DNA of 64,000 nt from Cardinalis cardinalis (taxonomy: Eukaryota > Chordata > Aves > Passeriformes > Cardinalidae): contig JACDOX010000369.1 of NCBI GenBank assembly GCA_014549065.1, positions 301,313-365,312 of the forward strand, read 5' to 3'. Below are positions 24,795-36,477 of the stretch, in pieces (position 1 is the stretch's first letter; every line of letters starts with the position of its first letter). A model generated the notes under the pieces. It was not told the DNA's origin. It did not search any database and saw nothing but the letters and a program-made list of their open reading frames with translations. The position numbers and the translations under genes are program-made.

Positions 24795-26675
24795 CACCCT
24801 GAGTCCAGGCAAAACTATGCCAGGAACTGTCCTTGCAACTGAACATTATAGAGAATNGGTTTCTAGTGACTGGGAAGTGGTAATAAAGATTTAGCTTGTA
24901 TATTTNTTCTAACTATATAGATATATATATTTATTTCATTGCATAATTAAATATTGTCCCATCATAATAAATAAATTTGTCAAAATCTTCTGAGAAATAG
25001 AAATACTGAGGAAATTTCATTTCAGAATTATTTCCTTCACATGTTATATTTCCACAATGAAAGTGAAATATTGTTTGAATAAAAGGCATGGCAGAAATTC
25101 AAACCAAAATTAAGTATGAAGCTATTAGCTTCCAGACTATAAGGGGCTATATTCTTAGACCTACACAAAATACAGCATGGCTTTTTGTAGCTGCACCTAT
25201 TTTTATTGAAGATTTTGTTATTTCCAGGGCTTAGTATCAGTATATGGATTTGTTGGCTCATACAATACACATATTCATATGAAGTTCGACTTATGGCAAA
25301 GCACTCAAGCATGCAGTTGACTTAAATAAGGAATGTTGAGAAGCATTAAGTTTTCTTAGTAGGAGTAGNAATATACACATTCCTAAAACTGAGAACTTAC
25401 TCAAGAGTATTGTACGAAGTCTTAAAAGAGGACAGTGCAATTTGCTGACTCATCAGCATCACTTACTATTATTTAGTAATATTTAGAATTTTTTTAAAAT
25501 GCTTTATTCAGATGCTAGCTGGGTTTTTCCCTGATATTCTTGCTGGAGTTTACAGATTGAGATTTCATTTCAGCATANTTACCCTACTTTGGGTAAGGAA
25601 ATGAAAAACTGAAATCTTTAAATCTGAATAATCTTTAAATTGATTTATCACTGTCCTTTTTGTATGTGGATGGTCTGTTCACACTGGCAAACAGTTGTCT
25701 GTCTTGCCTACATTTCTCTACTTGAACAGAATAATTTTTCTTCTCTGACAGTTGAAATTGTAAAAAATGTTTCCTATTTACATTGCCTTGTAGCTGGTTG
25801 NACTGTGGAATTGATCTCAGAATCTTCTTCTCGTCAAATCTGTTTCCTCTTCTGTTAAACTCTCATGGGAGAGATGCTCACTGTAAATGTATTGCTCACA
25901 GAGCTGAGGAGTCACTTTGACTCTCTCACTATTGCTCTCTGGCATTAAACATTAGTAAAAGAAACCAGAACAATTTTCTAAAGAGACAAACACTATGCTT
26001 TTTAAAGAAGCACAACTAATTCACATTGTCCTATTTCCTCTTTTTAATGGTGAGAAATTGCTCAGGATCTAAAAATTCTAAATTTAAATCTGGCACAGTG
26101 ACAATTCATTTTCTTATCCACTAGTGTTTTCCTGGTCACTGCCCTATTTATCCAGGCTTCCACTTTTCATATTGATTGATTTTCCTCCAGAGAAATTTGG
26201 GGGCAGACAAAGTTTCTGTATTTGTCCTTTATGTTTNCAGTGTTGACAGATGCTTTTCATGTTTGCTTCTCTAGGTGTGGGTGAATTCACAACCGAGCTA
26301 TGTCTGAATCTGTTTTTTTCCTGTTCCTCTTCAGGTGCCCTGACTTTGAGAGGGAAACAAAGAAATCCTGGCCTATAAAAGTTGTCGTTCTAGTAAATTC
26401 CTCCCTGAATGTGTGAAGACAGGTACTGCAGACAACAATGTGGTACATCTGCCCCATAACTGGGAAACAGCTAGGATCTGTACTTAGCTAGGATCTCTAC
26501 TTGGTTGACTGAGCACACAGCAGAGCAAACATCCTATAGTGTGAGCACAGCTAGTCAGTGCCTAAATATCAGAACTGGCATCAAAAATGGCAACTGCAAA
26601 ACTTAACACAATAAATAAAGGATGCAGTGGTTTCAACAGATCATTTAGCTGTTAGGGTTTGGTTTTGTTTAATTT
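24795..26675. other. Unique AT-rich DNA, no gene seen
   Basis: No exon or named repeat is evident apart from a short 17-bp tandem duplication at 26469-26502. A 91-codon minus-strand frame at 25037-25312 and a 72-codon plus-strand frame at 25640-25858 have no recognisable motif. Confidence 0.5.
26469..26502. repeat. 17-bp tandem duplication
   Basis: 'agctaggatctgtactt' is followed at once by 'agctaggatctctactt', with one mismatch in 17. Confidence 0.85.
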
Positions 26676-26677
26676 TT

Positions 26678-26712
26678 GGGGGGGCTTAGGGAGGCAGGGA
26701 CAGGGGAGGGGA
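26678..26712 (+). other. G-quadruplex-type motif
   Basis: Runs of three or more G are separated by short loops: ggggggg, ggg, ggg, gggg, gggg, with loops ctta, aggca, aca and a. This satisfies the usual G3+N1-7 rule on the plus strand. It stands out because the surroundings are AT-rich. No gene start is identifiable nearby, so a regulatory role is not supported. Confidence 0.75.
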
Positions 26713-27244
26713 GTGCTGTTTCTGAGCGAAACACAGGTAAGTAATTTTAGAGTCCCACTTGAGTAAATGTGAATAAGGAGCTTTAGGATTTTTTTGACTG
26801 GATGAAAGACATCTGGTGCTTGTATGCATAACAAAGTCCTTGAAGGTACATTCAGCACAGGCAGCTACTTAGGAAAAAAAAAAAACCAAGAAGAAATGTG
26901 AAAATAAGAGAATCTCAAAGAAGACAGTCCTCTGGGCTTGGTGATTTGCTCAAGGTTTCAGAATAGTGACCAGGTAACTGACTTCAGGCATAAATATCCC
27001 AACCAGAGTAGTTATGTACAATTTTTTTTTAACAACTGACAAATTATTTGTCTTCAGAAAGCACAACCAGTAATCATACATTTTCTCATTTTTATATGAT
27101 ACNCTAGCAGCTGGAAGAACTGTATGGGAAGTGGATTATATCAATTCAGTTCTTGCTTTACCTTGACTTAAGCTAATCAAAATTGCCTTTTTTTTTTTTC
27201 CTCCTTTTTAGCACTGTGTTATAGTGCAAAAGTAGTTTGAGTCT

Positions 27245-27372
27245 TTGGGTCATGGGAGAGGGAGGGAGGATAAATGTTGATGGGGATGGGGGGGGAGTAC
27301 AAGGGAAAGGAAGGGAGGGAGGGAGGGAGGGAGGAAGGAAGGAAGGAAGGAAGGAAGGAAGGAAGGAAGGAT
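27245..27372 (+). repeat. Purine tract: GGGA then GGAA tetranucleotide repeat
   Basis: A G-rich purine stretch leads into 'aagggaaaggaagggaggga' and then about five GGGA units followed by about nine GGAA units (core 27301-27370). The plus strand is nearly all purine, so the tract has mirror symmetry that can support triplex (H-DNA) structure, and the first half also meets G-quadruplex rules. A 63-codon minus-strand frame at 27219-27410 is this repeat read as Ser/Leu/Pro/Phe codons and is not a gene. Confidence 0.92.
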
Positions 27373-27374
27373 TC

Positions 27375-28870
27375 TGCTAAAAATATCAGGCTGATGCCAA
27401 AGGCATTCACCTGAAAAAACTTTTTGGGTTTTGGTGAGTAATAATAACTAGCCTCTTGCTCGTTTTAAAAGGAAGAGGAGTGGAGTCATTTAATCTTAAT
27501 TAATCAGCCAAATCAGGTGTTTATTCTCATACACCAAAGAGAAATTGCTGTCTTGAATATACTCTTTCAAATCATTATAACTGCCTAGAGGTTTGTGGTG
27601 TACAGTCTGTCCTATCCTTTCCAGGTACCCAACACGGTCTCAAGTAGCTTGATTAAGAGCAGACTAAATGACAAAACAGTGCAGGATTTTATGACAACAG
27701 CATTAACCTAAGCAGAATGGAGCTGTTGGCCTCAAGCCCTCAGGGTTTGTCTCTAAAATATAAGAAAGAGCAGCTGGATACAACCTAAAAAGGGTCAAAG
27801 TGTGCTAAATTATTTGTTGATGAAAATGAAGAAATTTGCCCTAGCTGTATTGACAGCACAGCTAGGAAAGGAAAAAAAAAAAAAGACAGATTTTAACAGA
27901 AAATGATGGTTGAGGTAAAAAAAGAATTTAAACTGGAAATTCTTGTTAATTTTTGCAAAAAAAATGGTGGAAGAAAGGAAAAAACCCATAGCCTGCTCAT
28001 AACATTTCTAAACAGATAATTTTTTTAATGTAGGTGGATACAAAAGATTATGTTTTGTCTAAAAAGAAATTGTCTTTCCTGAGTTGTCCCATGATAATAT
28101 ATTATAAGGCACAATTGTATCTGTTACTATTTTCCTGTATTCTTATATGATAATAATAAACAGTACTTTAGAAAATAGATATGTGTTATTGCTACTTTTT
28201 TCATTATCTGGTAAAAATTAACAATGTAATANATTATTTAAATAAAATACTGATTATTACATATGGTAGGAGAACAAGAGTTCACTGATTGAAGTGTTGT
28301 AGGGAAAGAAAACTCAGGCAAGAATACATACCAGAGCTTTCAAATCACACAGATCTTGACTGTAGCTAAAAATAGTGGGTCTTTGGAAATTAAAAGAAAT
28401 ACAGAGAAAACTTATAAAACTGGCAATCTCCTTGAGGAGACTAGATCATTTATCAAAATGTGAAACATTTGAAGGGCAAAAAAATAAAAAAAAACTTCTG
28501 TCATCTTTGCAGGTACAAGTATTCTCATATAATTTGTGAGACAGACAAATTAAAGGCCATTAATCCATGATGCCCATTCCACTGTGGGTTCTGTTCTCTA
28601 TAGGACCAACCCTTCCCCTGTGTAAGAAAATAGTTTGCCATTGACTATTTTTGAACCCAGTAAGAAANATAAGTTAGATGTTAAGGTTCAAAGTAAGAAC
28701 GTTAGCAACTAACTTGAAGGAAATTTTTGAAAACTTTGCAGGAAAAGATTAGAAGATGTCTATTAAAAGAGACATCAACTCTTTAAGAGAAATACTTTAG
28801 ATGGAATCAAATTGCTGGTCATGTAAATGCAGCTCAGATTTTTCCCTTCTTCTTCTTTCATCAACAAACT
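27375..28870. other. Unique AT-rich DNA, no gene seen
   Basis: No gene or named repeat is evident. There are short A runs at about 27868-27882 and 28480-28492. The sequence is otherwise unremarkable up to the LTR-like segment beginning near 28870. Confidence 0.5.
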
Positions 28871-28874
28871 TAAC

Positions 28875-29130
28875 AGCTGGGGCCTCATCCAGGACACAGA
28901 ATTGACAGATAAAGGACTCAGATGCCAAGGTCTAAAATAAATTTTTTAGCAGCAACATCTGTGTCTGTTGCAAAGCCCTTGGCTGATTTCTTGGCTGGCT
29001 GCTTGGCTGCCTCTGTTCAGTCTGTGACTCCAGTGCTGGCTATGCTAATGGCCATGTAATGGCCCCTGGTNCCCTCTTGGGGAATTAAACTGCTGATAGG
29101 CCTGCTGGCTTGTCTTTTCTCTGGGATCTT
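28875..29130 (+). repeat. Unnamed interspersed repeat, copy A (possible ERV piece)
   Basis: The core 'gatgccaaggtctaaaataa' (28921) plus 'agcagcaacatctg' has a clear relative at 36486-36530, so this is a dispersed repeat. Just to its left, after '...taacagc', 28878-28895 resembles a tRNA-proline retroviral primer-binding site, with about 14 of 18 bases matching and two of the four differences being CpG-to-CpA changes. Later parts ('cttggctggctgcttggctg', 'gggaattaaactgctgatag') read like an LTR or leader. I cannot name the family, and orientation is assumed from the primer-site match. Confidence 0.4.
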
Positions 29131-32085
29131 TTTTTAGATTTGAGTGACCTGCAGCTGGAGGGGTTTGTTCCTTATTTGAGAAGAAGCCCTTGAACAAATT
29201 CTCACAAGTTCAGTGTATGCAAGGCCAATTGATGTTGCCAAAGGAATATTTTGGAGTCTGCTGTAAAGTCACATTGTTTTTAGATATAACATTTTAGATA
29301 TAACATTAAGCCACAGGAAATACTAAAAATGTCAGAAACAAAAAAATTCCAGAGACCAGAGACTGCGGATTCATCATTCATTTTAGTGTGCTATGAATTT
29401 CAGAACAGAGGNCTTATTGTCCTACAGAACATCTGCCTAAGTCTGTCCAATGAAGAACTGTTTCCTAAACGGGTGGTTGGCTCATCAAAATCAGGGCAGG
29501 TAAATCTTTGCTGGTAAAAATACATGCTTATACTTTTGTTATTAATGCAAAATCTCCCAAAATAGATCCTAAGTCACAAAGAATGTTTGCATGTATTTAA
29601 GCTTAAGTGTCCTATGCATATTCTTTCATTCTCTGCCTGTAGTTACTCACACTCTTTGGCTTCACCATGGGCTAATANCAAGTATTAAACTGAATTTTAG
29701 TCAAAATACTAACATTCAGTTTCTACAGACTTACTTTTCAAATTCATTCTAGAAGATGAATAATCTTCTTTGCTTAGGAGAAATCCTGCTGTCTTTATAC
29801 ACAGAAACATAGTAACCCCTCAGGACANGATTGTTCAATTCCCTTGAGCTTCNATATGCATTTGGGTGATATAAAATGCCTGCAAATATAGCAAACACTG
29901 CCAAGAGGGAATATTAGGGCATACGGAGCAGGTCAATGGAATGGCTGAGAAAAGGGTGTGTGACTAAAGGCCTCAAGCTATTGGAAACAGAATGAAACAG
30001 CCGTGTTTGCACAGCTTGAATTTTTTCCAAGATCAGACAAGCAGGATTTTTGCTTGCCTCAGAGTACAGTTTCTTCCACAGAGAAAAAAAAAATTATGAA
30101 AAAGGAGACTCAACTCTATAACTTCAATGGAATTCTTAAAAGTGAGAGGGGAAAAAGGAAAAAAAAAAAAACTGAGAAGATACATGTAAGGCAGAAAAAC
30201 ACAAAACAAGAAAACAGATATGAGTATCCAATTCTAATACCTAATACCTAATGTATATAATGCCAGATAAAGATGAGATGGATTNAAGACTGGGGCATTT
30301 AACTCTTAGGTGTCCTCTTACCTAGGTTAGATAACTGAGATACAGGCTAACATGTACTAAATGCAAGGCAAGACTGATGTGTCTAAGAATAAGATTCATA
30401 GATATCAATGACAGGCAACTAGCTATCTAGCTATTATATAGTTTTCAGTTATAATCAGTGTTCAAATGTGAAGTGTTGTGTTGGACCTCTTCCAAGAGTT
30501 TTCAACCAGGATTAGAGAGAAATAATGCATTGTTCAGAATGACAGTCATATTACAGATATAATTTCTTAAGACAACTAAAATTTTTCCTTTCAGGAAGAA
30601 TAAGAGGAAGGAAATATATTCAGTATGTTATGAATCACTATTGGCCAAGGATANCCTAAATCATCTACTCACTAAACTTTAAAATCCCTCTGATACTTCT
30701 TGAAACAGAGTTATGTTTATTTAAATATTGTGTGGAAATTGAAACACTGTTAGCACATAAGACTGAAAGAAAATAATTTCACATTATTGTATATTCANTT
30801 CTTAGGTCTCTCCCAAGACCTAAGAAACTCTAACATGCAATCTGAGTCAAGCACAGTATGAGTTTGGGTCTGTAATGAGTCCCTTGTTACTCAGATTTTG
30901 TTCTCTGAGAGAAAACACAGTAAANATTTTCATTCTTTTTTTGTGTCCCACCAGGTCACAATGATTGCTAACTTCATATTCTCAGGTGACACACTAATNC
31001 CATAACTGATAAAATTAAAATGGACAATAAGCATTCTATTTTCTGGATAGTCCTTGATAATTTTCTGCTCACATCAACATTACTAATAAATCAAAGAATT
31101 GGGATAAATTATCTGTAATGCTATCCCTTATTTGATCTATAGTTTATTGAATAATATTGACAGTAATGACATGCATCAACAACTGTATGGACTGGCAAGA
31201 ATATATGGACTGTCCATTCAGGATAGATTTTTCTTAACATTGTAGCAGATGANAAGATACCTTAACGATTCTTTTCTTTAAAGCAGTTGAAATTTTGAAC
31301 AGAAGGATAAAACAGAGGAATATCTCCTGGCATGTAAGAAAATATACTTTAAGCAACTACTGTGCATTCATAAATTAGTTTTACATTTTTTTAATTTTAG
31401 ATTTGTAAGTTCACTTTAGATGTATTGGTAAGATTTNTCCCAGTCTTGTTAATTTGCTTGATTCTCTTGTTCAACATTCTATTTATACTACTGCCATTTA
31501 GAAAGCAGTTGGCTTTTACAACAGCTGATTCAGTAGTTTTCTGAAGTGAGCACAGGACTGAATCACAGCAAGGTCCTAGGGCAACAGTGTAAGCTTTTTG
31601 AATACTTTAGAATTGAATATTTCATATTTCAATATGAAACAACACTGACATACTGATGATGAATACTTGTAAAATCAATTATCTAATTTAAAAAAACCAA
31701 AACAACAAAATATTTTGGCAGAGTCTGCTCATCCATGCATATTAATAGCATCTTTCCTTCCTCCACAGCATGTTTATGTGGATAATAATAAGCAACCCAA
31801 GCTATATCTGCCTTTATGCAACTTGGCTGGGCAATATTATGACAAGCTGCAATGGTCCTGCAGCTAACTGTGGCTTTGCATGAAGTTGTCTGGAAGGGCA
31901 GACCAGGATCAGTCCACTTCCTGACTTCATTCCTAGCCAAGTTCTCAGTAACAAAAGCAAGACAAANAAGTCCAAACAAAAACCCTGAAATGTGCTGGTG
32001 CCATATTTTTCACATGGTGTAGTTTTCAGGCTTACTGAAAGATATTTAGAACTGAAACTCTTTCTTTGTATAAGATAGTCTGGTT
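29131..32085. other. Non-coding DNA, no gene identified
   Basis: No supported gene. It contains a 14-bp tandem duplication at 29281-29308 (tagatataacattt twice, one mismatch at the end), a perfect hairpin at 30799-30826, and A-rich runs near 30085 and 30160. An 82-codon lysine-rich frame at 30003-30251 is driven by these A runs. Minus-strand frames of 98 and 110 codons at 31683-32146 partly overlap the LTR at 32.1 kb and contain ambiguous bases; they are not convincing. Confidence 0.5.
30799..30826. repeat. Perfect hairpin, 11-bp stem with 6-base loop
   Basis: 'ttcttaggtct' - 'ctccca' - 'agacctaagaa', with every stem base paired. No run of T follows, and this is not a bacterial context, so it is not a terminator. 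Confidence 0.9.
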
Positions 32086-32094
32086 TTGTACTAT

Positions 32095-32703
32095 TTTTGT
32101 GCTTTAAACCCAAAAAGCAACCAGCCCTACACAACTGCNTCTTCACTCCCCCACCACTGGCACAGGAAAGAGAATCAGAAGAGTAAAAGTGAGAAAAGTC
32201 ATGGGTCGAGATAAAGACAGCTTAATATATAAAGTAAAACCCATGCACTCAAGCAAAACAAAACAAGGAATTAATTCACCACTTCCNCCTGCAACCAGGG
32301 GTTCAGCCATCTCCAGGGCAGCAGGGCTTCATAATGTTTGACAGTGACTTGGGATGGTGAACACAATTCCTCCAAATATCTCCTGCTTCCTCCTTCTTCC
32401 GCTCACCATCCTACCTTCTCTTTATGTACTGAACATGATGTCCTAGGATATGGAATATCCCTTNAGTCACCTGGGGAAGTTTTCCCATCTATGTATGCTT
32501 CCAAATTCCCATATAACCCAAACCCCCTTACCAGTATGGCACGAGTTGAAGCACAAAAAGGCTTGTCTCTACATGAGCACTACTCAACAATAAAATAAAC
32601 ATGTCTATATTATCAACCCTGTGCTCAGCACAAATCCAAAACACAGCCCCATACCAGCCACTGGGAAGAAAATTAACTCCACCCCAGCCTAAAAAAGCAC
32701 AAT
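32095..32703 (-). mobile_element. Solo LTR of a bird endogenous retrovirus, minus strand
   Basis: Read on the minus strand, the LTR begins near 32703 with a 'ttaggctgggg' and 'gagttaattttcttcccagt' start. It passes the region around 32440-32460 ('catgatgtcctaggatatgg' on the plus strand) and ends near 32100 with an antisense 'gcaaccagccctacacaact' border. This layout matches the LTR at 39.39-39.97 kb in mirror image, including the start, the 'ccaaaacacagc' phrase and the 3' border. About 600 bp remain. No retroviral coding frame lies beside it, so it is a solo LTR left by recombination. The plus-strand frame at 32338-32598 is accidental. Confidence 0.85.
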
Positions 32704-33235
32704 TCTATGAGAATATTCCTTATTGTACTGTCAGTAATGTAATTTAGAGACTCTCTGTTGGAGGTCTACAGAGTGTAAGACATTTGAAACAGATATCTTC
32801 ATATTTTATTATCTCTGATTCACTGATTATGCAGCAGTATATTTATTCATGGTAATCTTTATTGTCTAAGTTACTAAAAACTTTAAGAATATTAATGAAC
32901 TAGAGTTNCAGCAAAACAATACAGCTATCTGCAAAAAAAATGATCCTTGGACAAAATTTTCTAACTCAGTGTTGGTAGAAGCACAAAAAGTTAATTATCA
33001 TTGTTGTGCATGACTACATAAAGGTGTGTATGTTTATGAAGTTTACTGCACTAGAAAAAANATTTGGTGCCATGTTAGCAACTTGATATGCTGAAATTAA
33101 CAGTTAAATAATGGATTTTCTTTCTGCTTTTAAGAACACCTACTTGTATGTAATGTTTTCTGAAGGTTTGCAATTGAAAGATAAGCAATTAGAATTTTTA
33201 AATTTTATTCTCAATTAATAGCTTGAGTCCTTCAA

Positions 33236-34020
33236 GAACCTGAGTCCTTTCCCCAGAGGGTAGTGACTGATGGTTCAGAGTCCCAATGGATACCAGTGAC
33301 AAGTGGNNTCCCTCAGGGGTNTTAATTGCAATCAGTGTTATCTAATATTTTCATTAATGGCCCAGGTGAAGGAATTGAGTGNATCCTCAGNAAATCNNTG
33401 ATGACATCAAGCTGAGTGGTCCTGTTGACTCCCTTGAAGAATGGCATGCCATCCAGAGGCACTTGGGCAAACTTGAGAAGTGGNTGCATAGGAATATCCT
33501 GAGGTTTAATAAGACCAAGTGCAAGGTGCTGCACCCAGGTCACAGCAGGCCCTGGTATCAACACAGGCTGGGGGATGAACAGACCAAGAGCAGCCCTGCT
33601 GAGAAGGACTTGGGGATGAAACTCTAGGCATGACCCAGCACTGGGCACTCACAGCCCAGAAAGCCAANTGTATTCCAGCAGGATATCCTGCATCCAAAGC
33701 AGTGTGGCCNGCAGGGTGAGGGAGGGGATTCTGCCCCTCTGCTCTGCTCCTGTGAGACCTCACCTGGGGAGCTGCATCCAGTTCTGTCACTGGAAGAATA
33801 TTGACCTGTTGGAGCAAGTCCAGAGGAGGCNTCCAAGATGATTAGAGGAACGGAGCATCTCTCCTATGAGGAAAGGATAAGAGAATTTTGATTGTTCAGC
33901 CTTGAAAAGAGAAGGCTTAGGGTTGACCTAATTTTGGCCTTCCAGTGTCTGAAAAAAGCCANAAGAAAGANAGAGAGGGACTTTTTACAAGATCANATAG
34001 TGACAGNACAAGNTGTAATG
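33236..34020 (+). mobile_element. CR1 LINE fragment with reverse-transcriptase relic, plus strand
   Basis: The longest coding-like relic in the window. It starts near the CR1 phrase for the catalytic part of reverse transcriptase ('gtgacaagtgg..tccctcag', 'tattttcattaatggcccag', 'atgacatcaagctgagtggt'). It continues through the thumb region ('cacttgggcaaacttgagaa', 'aagaccaagtgcaaggtgct') to 'tggagcaagtccagaggagg' and 'ggcttagggttgacctaatt'. The frame is 82 codons at best (33379-33627), broken by stops and small indels. The last ~300 bp of a typical CR1, including the octamer tail, are missing here. It carries 16 N bases, far denser than the flanks. Confidence 0.88.
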
Positions 34021-34535
34021 TATTCTAGATAAAAGAGAATTTTTCATAGAAATATAGTAAAACCACATACTTTTAATTTCCTTATTCAGTACCCAAGTTG
34101 TATCGTGTTCAGTTACCAAGCAGGTTTTACAGTATATTTTATATCTATTCAAAATTTTTCACTTCTGGACACTAAACAAATGTTTCTTCAAAGACAGAAC
34201 TATTTATTCTTTTGTGAGTTTTCCTCTGGGGAATGTGAGTGTATCATAAACGTTAATTAATTTATTTTTGCAACCTCCCTGAGAGGTGGAGTGGTACTAT
34301 TTTACAGGTGATGAATGGACACATAGAAACCTCAAAAAACAGTTTTACATTTATTTCCTCTTTCTGTGCAAAATGATGCTTTCAAACTGTTTGGGTTCAA
34401 GCTCTAGTCTTACCCTTTCCACAAATCATGTCACTGAGTTCTCAAGTAAGACAATAAAAACATTGGGAGATATATTTATTGACTTTATCTGACCAACCAT
34501 ATAACGTATTATATTATGAAGAGCAGTCAGCAGAT
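34021..34535. other. AT-rich spacer between CR1 pieces
   Basis: No gene is seen. A 68-codon plus-strand frame at 34286-34492 lacks known motifs. Confidence 0.5.
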
Positions 34536-34870
34536 CCAAGGAGTTCAGGGAGTGCCTTACCTTACATACAGCATTTGTGAACCCACACCTGAAGTTCTGG
34601 ATCCAAGTTTGGACTTGCCAATACATGACAGATTGATACTCAGAGTGTGCACAACAGGAGCCAATGAGGCAGGGCCCAGGAGTACATGCTGTACAAGTAG
34701 AATCTGTGTGTGATCGGTCCTAGAAAATAACTCTAAAGGGAGATCTTACTGTTATTTTCAGCTATTCATGGAAATCCTATAGAACAGATGGAGCCAGACC
34801 ACTTNCTGTCAGAACACATCAGAGAAGTGGGAGAAATCATGCTGAAAATGGAGAACTCTGGTAACATGAT
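34536..34870 (+). mobile_element. Decayed CR1-like fragment, plus strand
   Basis: 'catttgtgaacccacacctg' and 'aagttctggatccaagtttg' recall the CR1 segment that encodes the stretch after the polymerase domain. 'gagatcttactgttattttc' and 'agatggagccagaccactt' recall the segment further 3'. The order and spacing fit a degraded plus-strand CR1 with parts deleted. The match is weak enough that another LINE subfamily is possible. Confidence 0.55.
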
Positions 34871-35277
34871 ATAGTTGTCTCTTTTGTGCAGACATTCCAT
34901 AAGAAAATTAACTGTTTTAACTAAAAATTATTATCCTGTTGTTGGTTACTTCCAGAAGTAAACTTCCCTGGGGAGAACTGTGCAAATAGACTGTGGATTC
35001 TGCAGATAAAAGGACTTATTTTATAGTGAGAAAGGCAGTTCNACTTAATTTCAGTAAATGCTGACTTTGATGACAAATGCTGTTGTAGTGTGTCCTTACA
35101 GGTAGTAGTACTGTACAATACAATANAATACTCTTGCTTGAGTAGTATTAATGCAAATCTTTCTTAGTACACTCACACTTCGTTTGAAAAAAAAAAAAAA
35201 GATNTATNAATTCATAGATTCATAGCCTTTTGGTGAATTCCCTGAAAACAAAGGAANAACAGAGTGGACTGTAAAAA

Positions 35278-35338
35278 ATAGATTGGACTTGATGATCTCA
35301 GGAGTCTTTTCCAACCTAATTGATTCTGTGATTCTGCA
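35278..35338 (+). mobile_element. CR1 LINE terminal tail, plus strand
   Basis: 'tagattggacttgatgatct', 'caggagtcttttccaaccta' and two terminal octamers (tgattctgtgattctg) identify the final ~60 bp of a plus-strand CR1. Just left, at about 35208-35224, 'aattcatagattcatag' looks like a degenerate antisense octamer pair. A second, opposite CR1 end may therefore lie there, giving a head-to-head remnant with only ~50 bp between. Confidence 0.8.
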
Positions 35339-35344
35339 GTCAAC

Positions 35345-36470
35345 ACNAAAGAGAGACTATTGGATTAATTCATTCTTTTAAAATACTTTTGTACTGAATT
35401 TTTCCAATTCTTTGGAAACTTTTTTTTCCTTTTCCTATCCAACTCTTGTTATCCGTCTTGAATGGTTGAGCATAAATTCTCATTCTATAGATCTTCCAGC
35501 TGTACTTCTTTCAGGAAAAGCAATTGCTGCCCCGAGCCCTCATTTTGCCCCAGTTGTTCATCACTACTCTGAGTCAGAGCTGCCCATTAAGCTCCTTGTT
35601 TAGGCTCTTTCTGACATTTTTCAGAAGAAAAAACCNAAAGTTAATTTAAGCAGTTTGAACAGCAAGTATTTGACAACTGAAATGAAATTGTTCAGGGAGC
35701 TACCTAAACAGCTACCTACACAGCTAGAAAATTAGAAAGATGATGAGCAATCTCAGGGTCTGGAACTGATCTGACAGGGAAGAAATGGAAAATATTAAGC
35801 TTCTTCCATTCACACAGCTCTGNCTGGATCAGTCTTACCTCTTTGACACTCTGACTCCTTTATTCTAGAATTTCCAATGGGATTTGCTATCACTTATGAG
35901 CTGTGAGCAGTGCGGTAGATATCCAGTAAAGATCATAAAAACGTACCAAAAATCAAGTCCAGCAAAATCTTACAGTGAGAGCTTTATGACACAATCTCAA
36001 GACTCTAAAATAAGAGCAAAGCTCCCATTACCTTAGTAGCTATCTCTAGATCAAAAAATCCTGTAGTAAAAAGCTGATATTTCATAATGGAAATACCATA
36101 AAAGAATGATTATATGTAATTAGCTTGGCTTCATAGGAGTTATTTGTGATTGTTGTCTTAGATTCTATTTATTACTAATATTGCAGGGTGAAACTCATGT
36201 CAATGTATTAGAAAGAGAAAGCAAGACTCAGGGAGCACAGAGAATAATGCTTGTTTTCTAACTTTCTCACAGCCTCACTTTACTTAAGTGTCATATCAAA
36301 AACATTTTTAGGTATTATAAGTGTGTAAATTTCCTTTCTTGTAATCTAAGTTCAAATTGATTGCTTAGATCTTAACCCTCATCTACTTTTATTCTATAGC
36401 TGGATAGTTAATACAGCTAATATGCTTTTTGAAGAAAAACAGATTTTATAGGGTGTGGGAATTATTTGGA
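35345..36470. other. Unique DNA, no gene seen
   Basis: No exon is supported. There is a perfect-register 12-bp tandem duplication at 35699-35722 (gctacctaaaca, gctacctacaca). A 63-codon frame at 35412-35603 shows no known feature. Confidence 0.5.
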
Positions 36471-36477
36471 TAGCATC

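Noticed and set aside
27219..27410. 63-codon minus-strand frame rich in Ser, Leu, Pro and Phe
   Set aside because: It is the GGAA/GGGA tract translated on the opposite strand.
31683..32146. Minus-strand frames of 98 and 110 codons as a retroviral or host gene
   Set aside because: They overlap in different frames, partly enter the LTR border at 32.1 kb, and show no motif.
33322..33836. Minus-strand frames of 70-108 codons opposite the 33.2 kb CR1
   Set aside because: They are antisense shadows of CR1 containing several ambiguous bases, with no independent support.
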